DNA from: Tianweitania sp. UT-5YL-CI-8
GTDB taxonomy: Bacteria > Pseudomonadota > Alphaproteobacteria > Rhizobiales > Rhizobiaceae
Length of the DNA: 64,000 bases
Reading direction: 5' to 3'
NCBI RefSeq assembly: GCF_030010215.1
Contig: NZ_JASCRR010000014.1
Coordinates: forward strand, 1 to 64,000
Position numbers and translations under genes: made by a program. Positions within the stretch are counted from its first letter, which is position 1, and each line of letters starts with the position of its first letter. The notes below the pieces were generated by a model. That model was not told the DNA's origin. It saw only the letters and a program-made list of their open reading frames with translations, and made no database searches. This document shows, piece by piece, positions 1 to 8,377 of this stretch.

Positions 1-418
1 TCGGCAAATGCTATAAACGCCATCGGGCGGCCGAGTTTCTCGACTTCCTCAAGCAGATCGACGCGCAGGTGCCGCCCGGACTCGATATCCACATAATTAT
101 GGACAATTACGCCACCCACAAGACCGCGCTGGTCAGGGCGTGGCTCGCTCGAAGGCCGCATACCACGTCCACTTCACCCCTACCTCGGCATCGTGGATCA
201 ACCAGATCGAGCGTTGGTTTGCCGAACTCACCCGCAAACAACTGCGCCGCGGCGTCCACACTTCAACAAACCAGCTCGAAAAAGACATCCGATCCTTCAT
301 CGAGCGGCACAACGAGAACCCCAAGCCATATCGATGGACCAAGTCCGCCGACGAAATACTCGCCTCCGTAAAGCGCTTCTGCCAAACCGTGGACCGTAGC
401 TTATGCAGCGAACTTTAG
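1..418 (+). pseudogene. IS630-family transposase, C-terminal remnant
   Basis: The sequence encodes the C-terminal half of an IS630-type DDE transposase. It opens mid-gene at the window edge and contains IMDNYATHK, which carries the second catalytic aspartate, then TPTSASWINQIERWF with the downstream catalytic region, and an ERHNENPKPYRW tail. The reading frame shifts near base 161: the part before it is in frame 3 and the part after it in frame 2, consistent with loss of one base in a 'cat(t)ac' context. The product is therefore broken even if the 5' part exists outside the window. It forms part of a nest of transposon debris at the left edge. Confidence 0.85.
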
Positions 419-509
419 ATTCACCTGACTAGGTCGTAGTGACGATTTAATATTTGGGGATTCCACTTTGGACGCAAATCAGGTTCAAGGCTGACTTTTG
501 GAGGTCAGC

Positions 510-621
510 CATGGATTGCGATGCGCTTCGTGACGATCAGTGGGAGCGGATAAGGGGTTTTGTTCCGGGAGGAACGAAAGGCAAGCGGGGTCCGCGGACG
601 AACAACCGCCTGTTCCTGGAT
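510..621 (+). pseudogene. IS5-family transposase N-terminus, cut by the Tn3 unit
   Basis: A reading frame starts at 510 behind a strong ribosome binding site (TTGGAGG) and gives MDCDALRDDQWERIRGFVPG followed by a basic KGKRGPRTNNR stretch. This is the usual N-terminal opening of IS5-type transposases (DDxQWERI...GP...NR). After about 37 codons the frame enters the terminal repeat of the Tn3-family element at base 622 and is lost. The rest of the IS5 gene is not found beyond the other end of the Tn3 element, so the insertion was followed by deletion or rearrangement. The AT-rich 440-500 stretch upstream probably includes the IS5 left end. Confidence 0.65.
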
Positions 622-667
622 GGGGCAGGAACAAGAACTGTTCCCAGCGACACGCTAAGGTCGAACG
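622..667 (+). repeat. Tn3-family left terminal inverted repeat
   Basis: 46 bp beginning GGGGCAGGAACAAGAACTGT, matched by the reverse complement of 3767-3812. The first four bases GGGG are typical of Tn3-family ends. Confidence 0.85.
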
Positions 668-678
668 GAGCGTGAACG

Positions 679-3654
679 TCATGCGGCGTGGCGTAACCGA
701 GCCGGAAGTCTGAGCGACCGGAAGCCTTCTGGCATCTGATGTTCTGCATCCCAGGTGTAGATGCCGGTCAGATTAATGTGTTCCCAGCTCAGCGGTGAGA
801 CGTGCTTGAGCAGATGATCCGGAATCTCGCGATGCATTTTGCGCAAGTGGGTGACGGCCCGTTCGATATAGACCGTATTCCAATGCACAATCGCGCTAAC
901 GACGAGATTAAGGCCGGAGGCGCGGAACGCCTGGCTTTCGAATGATCTGTCACGGATCTCTCCGCGCTCGTGGAAGAAGACGGCGCGCTTCAGTTTATGT
1001 GCAGCTTCGCCCTTGTTGAGGCCGGCTTGGCAGCGCCGACGCAATATCGGGCTTGAGTACCATTCGATCATGAACAGCGATCGCTCTATCCGACCGAGTT
1101 CCCGGAGCGCCCTTGCGAGCTGGCTTTCCTTTGGTGAAGCTGACAGCTTCTTCAGGATTGTAGACGGCACCACCGATCGCGTCGTGATCGACGCCGCCAG
1201 ATGGAGGAGATCATCCCAGTGCTCGAGGATCAGGGTGGTGTTGATTGGGGCGCCAATGTGGTTGGATAGCGCCGGATATGCATCGCTTTTCTCGAACGTG
1301 TGGAACTTCCGATCCTTGAGGTTGCGCAGTCGCGGCGCGAAGCGTTTACCGATCAGGGCGAACAGTCCGAAGATGTGATCACTCGCGCCACCCGTATCGG
1401 TAAAGTGTTCCTGGATGTCGAGAACCGTGTCCTGATCGAATAGCCCATCGAGCACATAGGCAGCCTCGCTTTCGGTCGGACTGATGGGCAGAATGCTGAA
1501 GTAGCCGTACTGATCGGAAAGGTGGCTGTAGAACTTTGAGCCGGGTTCGCTGCCGTAATGCAGATTGATGTCGCCGCGCTTTGCGGCTCGGTCGCTCGCG
1601 CGGAAGAATTGGCCATCAGATGATGACGTCGTGCCATTGCCCCAAAGCCGAGAATGCGGATGGCGGGTGTGTGCGTCCGTCACGCAGGCCTGCGCCGCGC
1701 GGTAGGTCTCCGACCGTGCATGGAAGGTTCGCATCCAACTGATCTGGTGAGCGCTGATGCCTTTGGACGCGCTGGCCATCCGCTTCGGACCAAGGTTGGT
1801 CGCATCCGCCAGTACGCCAGCCAGCATGGACGAGACATTTCTTGGGGCGTCGCCGGTGCGAACATGCGTGAAGAAATCCGCAAAGCCGGTCCATTCATGC
1901 ACTTCCCTCAACAGGTCGGGAACCTCGACCATCGGATACATATCGCTGATCTCGGCATTTAGTTCCTCGGCTGCAGCGGGAACCTCACCGGCGGTCGGCG
2001 TGACAATCAAGGTACCAGCCTCGAGGCGAACACCTTCGAGCTTTCCGGACCGTGCTCTGTGCGCCAGGCGCTTCAGGTTGAAGTCGAGCATCTGGCGAGC
2101 CTCCGCGAGCCAGGCCGCGCCGTCTCCTTGGACATCAAGTCCGAGTCGATCCTGCTCCTTCATGGTTGTGAACGTTGACCGCGGCATCAGATGCTCGTCG
2201 ATCGGTCGGAACGATCGGCTGCCATCGACCCAGATATCCGCAGATCGAAGCCGGTCGCGCAAAATCGCAAGTGTCGCGATCTCATAGAGTCGACGATCGG
2301 GCGGATTCTGCCCGAAGATGAGCTTTCGATCTGTTTGACTTAGATGAGTGACAGGAACGCGATCCGGGAGCGTTCGTCGCCTGTCGGCATAGAGCCGTTT
2401 CAGCAGAGAAATCGCCGCAAGAAGGGGGTCGTGGCGGCGCGCCGATTGGAACATAAAGGCCTGCAGGAACGCACCGGCATACTTGTTGACGGTTGCATAT
2501 TGCTCGGCCGCCAAGGCCAGGGGCGAAGCCTCGTTGTCCTCGACCATCGACTCGAGTTCAGGCTTCATGCTCAGCAGCCGATGCCAGCCGACTTTCTGGT
2601 CGAGAACCTCCAACGCGTTCCGACCATTGTCGTTGGCAGACTGCAGGGCTGTGATCGTGTCGAGGAACATCCGCAGCGCTTTGGCGGTATCCGGCCTGCA
2701 ACTCATGTGCCGCTGTTTCTTACGGTTGTTGGCTTGCGAGAACAGCCGACCTATCAGCTTGATGAACATCGACACTGCATCGTCGGTGAGCTTCTGGCCG
2801 AGTTTGATAACCTGCGCCACGATCAAAGCGTGCCGGCGACTGGCATTGAAGTCGTTGGCCAGCCAGGCCGGCGTGGCGTTCCCCTCACGGATCATCTGAT
2901 CCCACCGTCCGGAGGATATGCGCATCTGCAATTTCGGATCGATCTCCTGCGTGCGCAAAAAGGCGATCCGTTCGGTCAGCCCAATCAGGTTCGAAGCACC
3001 AGGCGCATCCGGCGCCGATCTCAGCCAATGAAAGCGCGTCTGGCCGTGGGCCGGGTCAACCTCCAACAGCCTGTCCAATGATGTAAGGTGATCGGGCGGG
3101 ATACCTTCGACGAGTTCTTTCTCAGCTCGTCGGCGGGCTATCGCGCGACCGCCGAGACCGATCTTCTCGATGGAATGCAGCGAGGGAAGGAGCGCGTGTC
3201 GCTTCCGGAACTCGGCAATGACTGCTGTCGCGATCGGTAACCCGTGATCGCCATTGGCCGCCGCATCAACTGCAGCCACAAGGGCCGCGCGACGATCGGC
3301 TCTGGAGGCGGTCCGGAGACCGAGATAGGCCATCAAAGACCGGCTGTGATCGAAACGCGTCTGTACTCGATTCGCATAAAAGGCGTAGAGGCGCGCGTCG
3401 ATGCCGAGCTGATCCGCAAGATAGGTGATCACAGCCGCGGGTGGCTCCTCATTATCCCATAAGAGCCGCCCCGTTTGGCGCATTGTGCAGAGTTGGACCG
3501 CGAAGCCCAGCTTGTTCTGCGGTCGGCGACGAAGTTCGCATTCCAACCGATCTGCCGGGTCGAGTGTAAAGTGGCGGATCAGACTATCCTCGTCTGTCGC
3601 TAGGCCCAGAAGTATCGCCGCTTCCTTTGAGCTGACAAGCCGCCTTCTCCCCAT
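679..3654 (-). CDS. tnpA: Tn3-family transposase (TnpA)
   Basis: This is a full-length Tn3 transposase of about 991 residues, the usual size. The N-terminal DUF4158-like region contains the FTLDPADRLECELRRRPQNK stretch. The catalytic triad is visible as D in GVLADATNLG, D in SHLSDQYG and E in LNKGEAAHKLKRAV. I chose the start MGRRRLVSS at 3654 because AGGGAG lies seven to eight bases upstream; an in-frame ATG at 3702 has no such site. The enzyme would act on the 46 bp terminal repeats at 622 and 3812. Its 3' end stops 12 bases inside the left repeat, a compact arrangement. It looks intact and may still be active. Confidence 0.93.
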   Translation of the reverse strand: MGRRRLVSSKEAAILLGLATDEDSLIRHFTLDPADRLECELRRRPQNKLGFAVQLCTMRQTGRLLWDNEEPPAAVITYLADQLGIDARLYAFYANRVQTRFDHSRSLMAYLGLRTASRADRRAALVAAVDAAANGDHGLPIATAVIAEFRKRHALLPSLHSIEKIGLGGRAIARRRAEKELVEGIPPDHLTSLDRLLEVDPAHGQTRFHWLRSAPDAPGASNLIGLTERIAFLRTQEIDPKLQMRISSGRWDQMIREGNATPAWLANDFNASRRHALIVAQVIKLGQKLTDDAVSMFIKLIGRLFSQANNRKKQRHMSCRPDTAKALRMFLDTITALQSANDNGRNALEVLDQKVGWHRLLSMKPELESMVEDNEASPLALAAEQYATVNKYAGAFLQAFMFQSARRHDPLLAAISLLKRLYADRRRTLPDRVPVTHLSQTDRKLIFGQNPPDRRLYEIATLAILRDRLRSADIWVDGSRSFRPIDEHLMPRSTFTTMKEQDRLGLDVQGDGAAWLAEARQMLDFNLKRLAHRARSGKLEGVRLEAGTLIVTPTAGEVPAAAEELNAEISDMYPMVEVPDLLREVHEWTGFADFFTHVRTGDAPRNVSSMLAGVLADATNLGPKRMASASKGISAHQISWMRTFHARSETYRAAQACVTDAHTRHPHSRLWGNGTTSSSDGQFFRASDRAAKRGDINLHYGSEPGSKFYSHLSDQYGYFSILPISPTESEAAYVLDGLFDQDTVLDIQEHFTDTGGASDHIFGLFALIGKRFAPRLRNLKDRKFHTFEKSDAYPALSNHIGAPINTTLILEHWDDLLHLAASITTRSVVPSTILKKLSASPKESQLARALRELGRIERSLFMIEWYSSPILRRRCQAGLNKGEAAHKLKRAVFFHERGEIRDRSFESQAFRASGLNLVVSAIVHWNTVYIERAVTHLRKMHREIPDHLLKHVSPLSWEHINLTGIYTWDAEHQMPEGFRSLRLPARLRHAA

Positions 3655-3766
3655 TTGCGTTCTCCCTTGCCACACACCGACCTCAAGGGAAATGGTCGCC
3701 ATCAGCCGAATGTTTTCAACTGGCCGGGAAGCTTCATCTACAGATCAATCACGCGCGTTCGTGCTT

Positions 3767-3812
3767 CGTTCGGTCTTAGCGTGTCTGCGGGAACAGTTCT
3801 TGTTCCGACCCC
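3767..3812 (-). repeat. Tn3-family right terminal inverted repeat
   Basis: Read on the minus strand this begins GGGGTCGGAACAAGAACTGT and pairs with the left repeat at 622-667. Its outer edge interrupts an ATPase reading frame on the minus strand. Confidence 0.85.
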
Positions 3813-4072
3813 TTGTCGAAACGCTCAATATGGCTGAAGACTTCGTTCAGGTCTCGACCCGCGCGAAACTCCTCGTCCCAACTAAATTTGACACGAAAGC
3901 CGATGGTTGATCCCCGCGGTCGGGTTTCAAGATAAAGCCATTTACCCAGCCTCTGCACAGAGAAGCGGCCGATACCCTTTTTGCCGGCCCGGGTCCGTCG
4001 ATAGATGGGCGATAGGGGTTGATCGACTTTAGATGGCGTAGAAATTCTCATCCACGATGAGCGGATGAGCAC
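3813..4072 (-). pseudogene. GHKL-type ATPase fragment, cut by the Tn3 unit
   Basis: The minus-strand frame contains SSWMRISTPSKVDQ and RTRAGKKGIGRFSVQRLGKW. The second is the glycine-rich lid of HSP90-like (GHKL) ATP-binding proteins such as the ATPases of some defence and DNA-processing systems. The expected D-x-G-x-G motif is not clean upstream of 4072, and the frame runs directly into the Tn3 terminal repeat downstream, so both ends are lost. I infer an internal fragment of an ATP-binding protein of unknown partner. The family call rests on the lid motif alone. Confidence 0.45.
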
Positions 4073-4741
4073 TTCGCAATCCTGCAGTGAATGTCGTCCC
4101 CCGAGCGATATCAGCTAATCCATCTAAACGATGCAAGATTGGTCCCGCTTCCCGTTACGGGCAGAAGGTGGGAACCTTAAACTGGCCGGGATTCGCATAA
4201 TATGTGGTCTGGAACCGGAGAATTAATTGACCGAAGCGGACCGTCGGTTCTCGACCCCATCTCAGTCGTTCTCAGAACAGTTTCTCATTCCCCCAAGCAG
4301 CCGTTCGTTTGAGCTGTCACTCTCAAGGTTGCTGGTTAGGTGCATCGGTCATTCCGTGCGGGTGCTCGGCATTGGGGAGATGCGTGAGCAGTTCGCCGTT
4401 GGCAGCACAGGAGCGGGTTGGCCGGTGTCATAAATATCGATCGAACCCTGCGGGTCGTTCCTAGATGAGTAGCCACAACGGTGTTCACCAATCCCGTTCG
4501 GCCTCGGCGATCACCTCGAGACGACCGCCATCTCTGAATAGATGCTGTGTGTTAGTCCAGGTCTCATCCTGGACACTTGACGAGGCTGAGCAAACAACAT
4601 TCACCAAACTGAACGATACGCTTCGGATCAATCAATTTTGCCCTATGCCAAACGCTGACTAGCTTTGGACATGAGTTGGCCGGACGCGACAAAGATCGTG
4701 CCGCCACCGAAGACTGGCCATTGGCCGCTAGGGAGCACATC
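4073..4741. other. Non-coding or degraded stretch, no recognisable gene
   Basis: About 670 bases lie between the ATPase remnant and the sugar transporter operon. Only short frames without family motifs are present on either strand. The promoter of the transporter operon must lie here, but I see no convincing -35/-10 pair or operator. AGGGAG at 4730 is the ribosome binding site of the next gene. Confidence 0.5.
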
Positions 4742-5668
4742 ATGAATTCATCTCGACTGCTATCGTCCGGACTTCTCGTTGCGGCTGTGAGCTTGGCAGC
4801 GCTGGGCACTGCCATGGCGCAGGAAAAGACCATGGCGTTTTCGCCATTGTCGCTGGATGTCCCGGCAATGCAGGGTCTTTCTGGCGCGCTGAGTCATTTC
4901 GCCGAGGACGCCGGCATTGGCTATATGGTGCTGGACCCCAAATTCGACGCCACCACGCAGGCCCAGCAATTGTCGCAGGTGATCGAGACCGGGCGCGTCA
5001 ATGGCGCATGGGCTATCACCATCGGCGCCCCGGCGCTGCGCAATGTGGTGCAGCGCGCCGTCGAGAGCGGCATTCCGATGGTGGTTTCCGGCCGGCCTGC
5101 CGACTACGGGCTCGATGCGGCGCAGCCCGGCATCGCGTTTTCTGACATCGACTACGAGGTCTATGGCACCGCGATCGGGCAGGAGCTGGGCAATTGCATC
5201 GCCGAAAATCTCGACGGCGATGGCAAGGTATTCTTTTTCGGCGATACGTCGGGCACCGAGGCCGCGAAGATCACCGATGATTTCGGCAAGCAGGGCCTCG
5301 CCACTGCCGCGCCGAATGCCACCATCGTGGCTGAAAATCTCAGCACGGCGCGCCTTGAGAGCCAGCAGAAGGTTTCGCAGATGCTACTGGCACATGCCGA
5401 CGCCAATGCCGTCTATGCCTCGAACGATGAAAACGCCATGGGTGCTTTGCTGGCCTTCGAAGCCGCGGGCTTGCCTACGCCCTGCATCGTTTCGGGTGGC
5501 GGTTCGGACGAAGTGCTTGGCTTTGTCGAAGCGGGCAAAATTTATGCGGCTGCAGGATTCGATTTCGAAGGCGACGCCTACCAGAATTTCCAGACCCTTT
5601 TGGCCATGATGGATAATCCGACCGAACTCGGCCCGATCCTCTCCATTCCGATCAAATTGACGAAGTAA
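4742..5668 (+). CDS. Sugar ABC transporter substrate-binding protein (FrcB/RbsB-like)
   Basis: This is a 308-residue periplasmic binding protein of the ribose/fructose (CUT2) type. MNSSRLLSSG followed by a hydrophobic stretch and GTAMAQE is a Sec signal peptide cleaved after AMA. I chose 4742 because AGGGAG precedes it and the signal peptide starts there; an in-frame ATG at 4676 would bury the signal. The body has the type-I periplasmic fold pattern, with AWAITIGAP, FSDIDYEVYG and YASNDENAMGALLAFE, the usual hinge and ligand-loop region. It heads an operon with a permease and an ATPase in the order known for FrcBCA. Because a rhamnosidase and a GH3 enzyme follow, I infer a ligand that is rhamnose, glucose or a released disaccharide. 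Confidence 0.88.
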   Translation: MNSSRLLSSGLLVAAVSLAALGTAMAQEKTMAFSPLSLDVPAMQGLSGALSHFAEDAGIGYMVLDPKFDATTQAQQLSQVIETGRVNGAWAITIGAPALRNVVQRAVESGIPMVVSGRPADYGLDAAQPGIAFSDIDYEVYGTAIGQELGNCIAENLDGDGKVFFFGDTSGTEAAKITDDFGKQGLATAAPNATIVAENLSTARLESQQKVSQMLLAHADANAVYASNDENAMGALLAFEAAGLPTPCIVSGGGSDEVLGFVEAGKIYAAAGFDFEGDAYQNFQTLLAMMDNPTELGPILSIPIKLTK

Positions 5669-5673
5669 GGCCG

Positions 5674-6744
5674 ATGTCCCACGACGCAATCGACGCTGGC
5701 GCCCCTTCCGGGGGCGCCGCCAACGGGGCGGTGGTCAAACGCCAGCTTCCACCTGATGTTGCCATCCTGGTTTTCCTGCGCGACCGCGGCATCTTTGTGC
5801 TCTGGGTGTTGCTGCTGGTGATCTTCGCCGTCTGGAACCACCCCTATTTTGCGACCATCAACAATGCCATGCTGATCGTCAGCGCCGCCTCGCTGACTGC
5901 GATCTTTGCGGCCGCCGTGGCGACGGGGTTATTTTCCGGCGCGCTCGATCTTTCGCTGCCAGGGGTCGCAGCGCTCTCGACCTGCGTCGTCGGCGTCCTG
6001 CTCAAGCAGTTCGGCGTTCCGGTGCCCCTGGCGCTCATCGGCGGCCTTGGCGTCGGTTTCCTGTGTGGGCTCATCAACGGCTATATTGTGTTGCGAGGGC
6101 TCAATCCGCTGATCGTCACGATCGGCACCCTCTCGGTGACATCGGGCCTTGCGGCCTTGGTGGTCGGCGGCTACGCGATCTCGGGCGTTTTTGAACTCGA
6201 ATTCATGGGTTCGGCGCGGTATTTCGGCATCCCCTCCCACGCCTATATAGTGGCGGTGGTTTACCTCGCACTGACGATTTTCCTGACGCGTACGCGGCAC
6301 GGTATCCGCATGCGCGCCGTCGGCGGCAATTCCGAGGCCGTGCGCCGGGCCGGCCTAAGCGACCAGCGCTACAAAATCCTCGGCTTCATCATATCGGCCA
6401 TGCTGGCGTCGTTGGGCGGCATCATGACCATGGCGCTGGTGTTCGAAGCTTCGGCTAATGCCAGCCCGTCCATTCTTTTCACAGCGCTGACGGCCGTATT
6501 CCTGGCAGGTGTGTCGCTGGCCGGGGGCCGGGGCTCTCTGCCGCGAGTACTGATTGGCGCCTTGGTCCTAGCGACAATCTCGGATGCGCTGACCATTGCC
6601 GGCGTGCCGCCCTATTGGGCCACAGTCGCCACCGGCGCGCTGATGATCGGTGCCCTGGTTTTTGACAAGACCATGACCGAGTCTATCTCGGCCCGTCTCG
6701 TCAAGGTTTCAACCATGACCGTGCATGAAAAGGCCAGCAAATGA
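5674..6744 (+). CDS. Sugar ABC transporter permease (FrcC/RbsC-like)
   Basis: A 356-residue inner membrane permease of the branched/CUT2 (BPD_transp_2) type. After a hydrophilic N-terminus come about nine hydrophobic segments, beginning with the FVLWVLLLVIFAVW region. GLNPLIVTIGTLSVTSGLAALV and the LAGVSLAGGRGSLPRVLIGA loop are characteristic of RbsC/FrcC permeases, the latter being the ATPase-contact region. The gene starts five bases after the binding-protein stop and its last codons overlap the ATPase start by four bases (ATGA), so the three are translationally coupled. The N-terminal extension of about 25 residues is somewhat longer than usual. Confidence 0.92.
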   Translation: MSHDAIDAGAPSGGAANGAVVKRQLPPDVAILVFLRDRGIFVLWVLLLVIFAVWNHPYFATINNAMLIVSAASLTAIFAAAVATGLFSGALDLSLPGVAALSTCVVGVLLKQFGVPVPLALIGGLGVGFLCGLINGYIVLRGLNPLIVTIGTLSVTSGLAALVVGGYAISGVFELEFMGSARYFGIPSHAYIVAVVYLALTIFLTRTRHGIRMRAVGGNSEAVRRAGLSDQRYKILGFIISAMLASLGGIMTMALVFEASANASPSILFTALTAVFLAGVSLAGGRGSLPRVLIGALVLATISDALTIAGVPPYWATVATGALMIGALVFDKTMTESISARLVKVSTMTVHEKASK

Positions 6745-7523
6745 GCAAGTCACTCGAAAACGCGGCGCTGCGTCTATCCGGTATTTCCAAACACTACGGA
6801 TATATCAAGGCGCTCGATGATGTGGATCTCGAGGTCCATCCGGGCGAAGTGGTTGCCCTGCTCGGCGACAATGGTGCCGGCAAGTCGACCCTGCTCAAGG
6901 TGATGTCCGGAGCGCACCAGGCTTCATCTGGCGAAATCGCCGTCAATGGCCGGAAGGTGGATCGCTACGATCCCAGGGTCGCGTCCGAACTGGGCGTCGA
7001 GATGGTCTATCAGGACCTCGCTTTGATCGACACCCTTGATATCTCGACCAATCTGCAACTGGGTAAGGAACCGCTGATGCCGTTCCCGCTCAACCTGCTC
7101 GGCTTCGTCGACTTCCGCCGCATGCACGAGATCACCGAAACTCAACTTGAGCGGCTGGGTGTGCGTACCGCGCCGGCAGAACGACCCGTTGAGATGCTCT
7201 CGGGTGGTCAGCGGCAGGTGACGGCGATTGCGCGGGCTGCGGTTCGCCTCTTCGAGCGCGGCAAGGGCACGATCCTCATGGATGAGCCGACGGCAGCGCT
7301 AGGCTACGAGCAGACCAAGATGGTGGAGGGGCTGATCCGGCGCATGGCCGATACTGGCTTTGCCATTGTCCTGGTGACGCACAATCTGCCGCTTTGCTTC
7401 AATGTTTCGGACCGCATTGCGGTGCTCAATCGCGGTCGCAAAGTGGCGGATGTGCCGCGGTCCGAGGCGGATCATAGCAGCGTCGTCGCATGGATTACGG
7501 GGGCAGAGCGCGCCATCGCGTAG
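6741..7523 (+). CDS. Sugar ABC transporter ATP-binding protein (FrcA-like)
   Basis: A 260-residue ABC ATPase. Walker A is GDNGAGKST near residue 40, the signature is LSGGQRQVTAIARA, Walker B is TILMDEPTAALG and the switch histidine lies in LVTHNLP. Most CUT2 importers use a double-domain ATPase of about 500 residues. This one has a single domain, as in rhizobial FrcA, and the binding protein-permease-ATPase order matches FrcBCA. It would energise uptake of the monosaccharide captured by the 4742 product, probably as a homodimer. It overlaps the permease gene by four bases. Confidence 0.93.
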   Translation: MSKSLENAALRLSGISKHYGYIKALDDVDLEVHPGEVVALLGDNGAGKSTLLKVMSGAHQASSGEIAVNGRKVDRYDPRVASELGVEMVYQDLALIDTLDISTNLQLGKEPLMPFPLNLLGFVDFRRMHEITETQLERLGVRTAPAERPVEMLSGGQRQVTAIARAAVRLFERGKGTILMDEPTAALGYEQTKMVEGLIRRMADTGFAIVLVTHNLPLCFNVSDRIAVLNRGRKVADVPRSEADHSSVVAWITGAERAIA

Positions 7524-7546
7524 CGCTTGCCAGAACAGGTATCGAA

Positions 7547-8377
7547 ATGTTTGAGACAATCACCATCGGCGAACGTGATGGGTCGCCCCTTCACGCCGAT
7601 CTCTATCGCCCGGAGGGGATCAACGCCCCACTGATTGTCGCGGCGTCCGGCGGTGGTTGGCGGCGCGGTGGGCGGCAGGGGCTTGATCGCTGGGGCCAGT
7701 ATTTTGCCAAGTCTGGCTTTGCCTTTGCCAGCGTCGATTACGCCCGTGCGGCATCCGGATCCATCTGGCCGCGCAACGCCGAAGATGTGGCCGCCGGTCT
7801 TTCCTATTTTGGACGAGATGGTGCGCGGCACGGCGTCGATGTCGAGCGCATCGGTGCTCTCGGCGTCTCAGCCGGCGCACACCTTACTGCGCTGGCGCTG
7901 CTGTCCCATCGGTTCGAGACGCCGCAGGTTCGCTGTTTTGCCGGCATCTATGGTGTTTATGACCTGATGGCGCATTGGCAGGCCGATTTGGCGGCGCATG
8001 CCAAACCAGGTGAGGATCCGACAGAGCGAATGCTCGGCGCGACGCCCTTCGACGATCCGCAGCGCTTTCACGACGCCTCGCCGTTGCGGCAGATCACCTA
8101 TGGCAAGGCCATGCCCGTGTTCCTCAGTTGGGGTCACGCTGATCGTGATGTGAGCCCACAACAATCCGCAGCGTTCGCGACGGCGCTGAAGCAAGCGGGT
8201 TACGCCGTGCGCTGCCGTGAATTTAAGGAGGCCGGTCACTTCTGGTTCAGCGAGGAGGATCCTGAGCATGCCTCAAGCTTGGCCGCGCAAGTGGCGCCCG
8301 ACCTGTTGCGTTTCTTTGAGCGCTCACTGGCGGCAGAAACGCGGGCGTTGACGAAGCCGGCGCGGGCAATCGGCTGA
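7547..8377 (+). CDS. Alpha/beta hydrolase, BD-FAE/acetyl-esterase type
   Basis: A cytoplasmic 276-residue esterase-like protein. The oxyanion-loop segment is ASGGGWRRGG in place of the common HGGG. The nucleophile elbow is GVSAGAH, the acid is likely the aspartate in WGHADRDVSP and the base the histidine in KEAGHFWF, so the Ser-Asp-His triad appears complete. I chose ATG 7547 because it lies just after the ATPase stop; the in-frame 7490 start would overlap that gene by 34 bases. The 3' end overlaps the rhamnosidase start (TGATG). The context suggests removal of acyl groups from a plant glycoside, or hydrolysis of the depside made by quercetinase. That role is inference. Confidence 0.82.
   Translation: MFETITIGERDGSPLHADLYRPEGINAPLIVAASGGGWRRGGRQGLDRWGQYFAKSGFAFASVDYARAASGSIWPRNAEDVAAGLSYFGRDGARHGVDVERIGALGVSAGAHLTALALLSHRFETPQVRCFAGIYGVYDLMAHWQADLAAHAKPGEDPTERMLGATPFDDPQRFHDASPLRQITYGKAMPVFLSWGHADRDVSPQQSAAFATALKQAGYAVRCREFKEAGHFWFSEEDPEHASSLAAQVAPDLLRFFERSLAAETRALTKPARAIG

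Larger units (their letters stand above)
622..3812. mobile_element. Tn3-family transposon, transposase-only unit
   Basis: Two 46 bp inverted repeats, both starting GGGG and containing GGAACAAGAACTGTTCCC and GACACGCTAAG, bound a 3.19 kb unit that holds only one Tn3-family transposase gene. By eye about 39 of 46 positions agree. No serine or tyrosine resolvase gene and no passenger gene fit inside, so cointegrates could not be resolved by the element itself. The five bases outside each end (TGGAT left, TTGTC right) do not match, although Tn3 elements normally make a 5 bp duplication. The left flank is an IS5 transposase and the right flank an ATPase gene fragment, so the element marks a rearranged junction. 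Confidence 0.85.
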
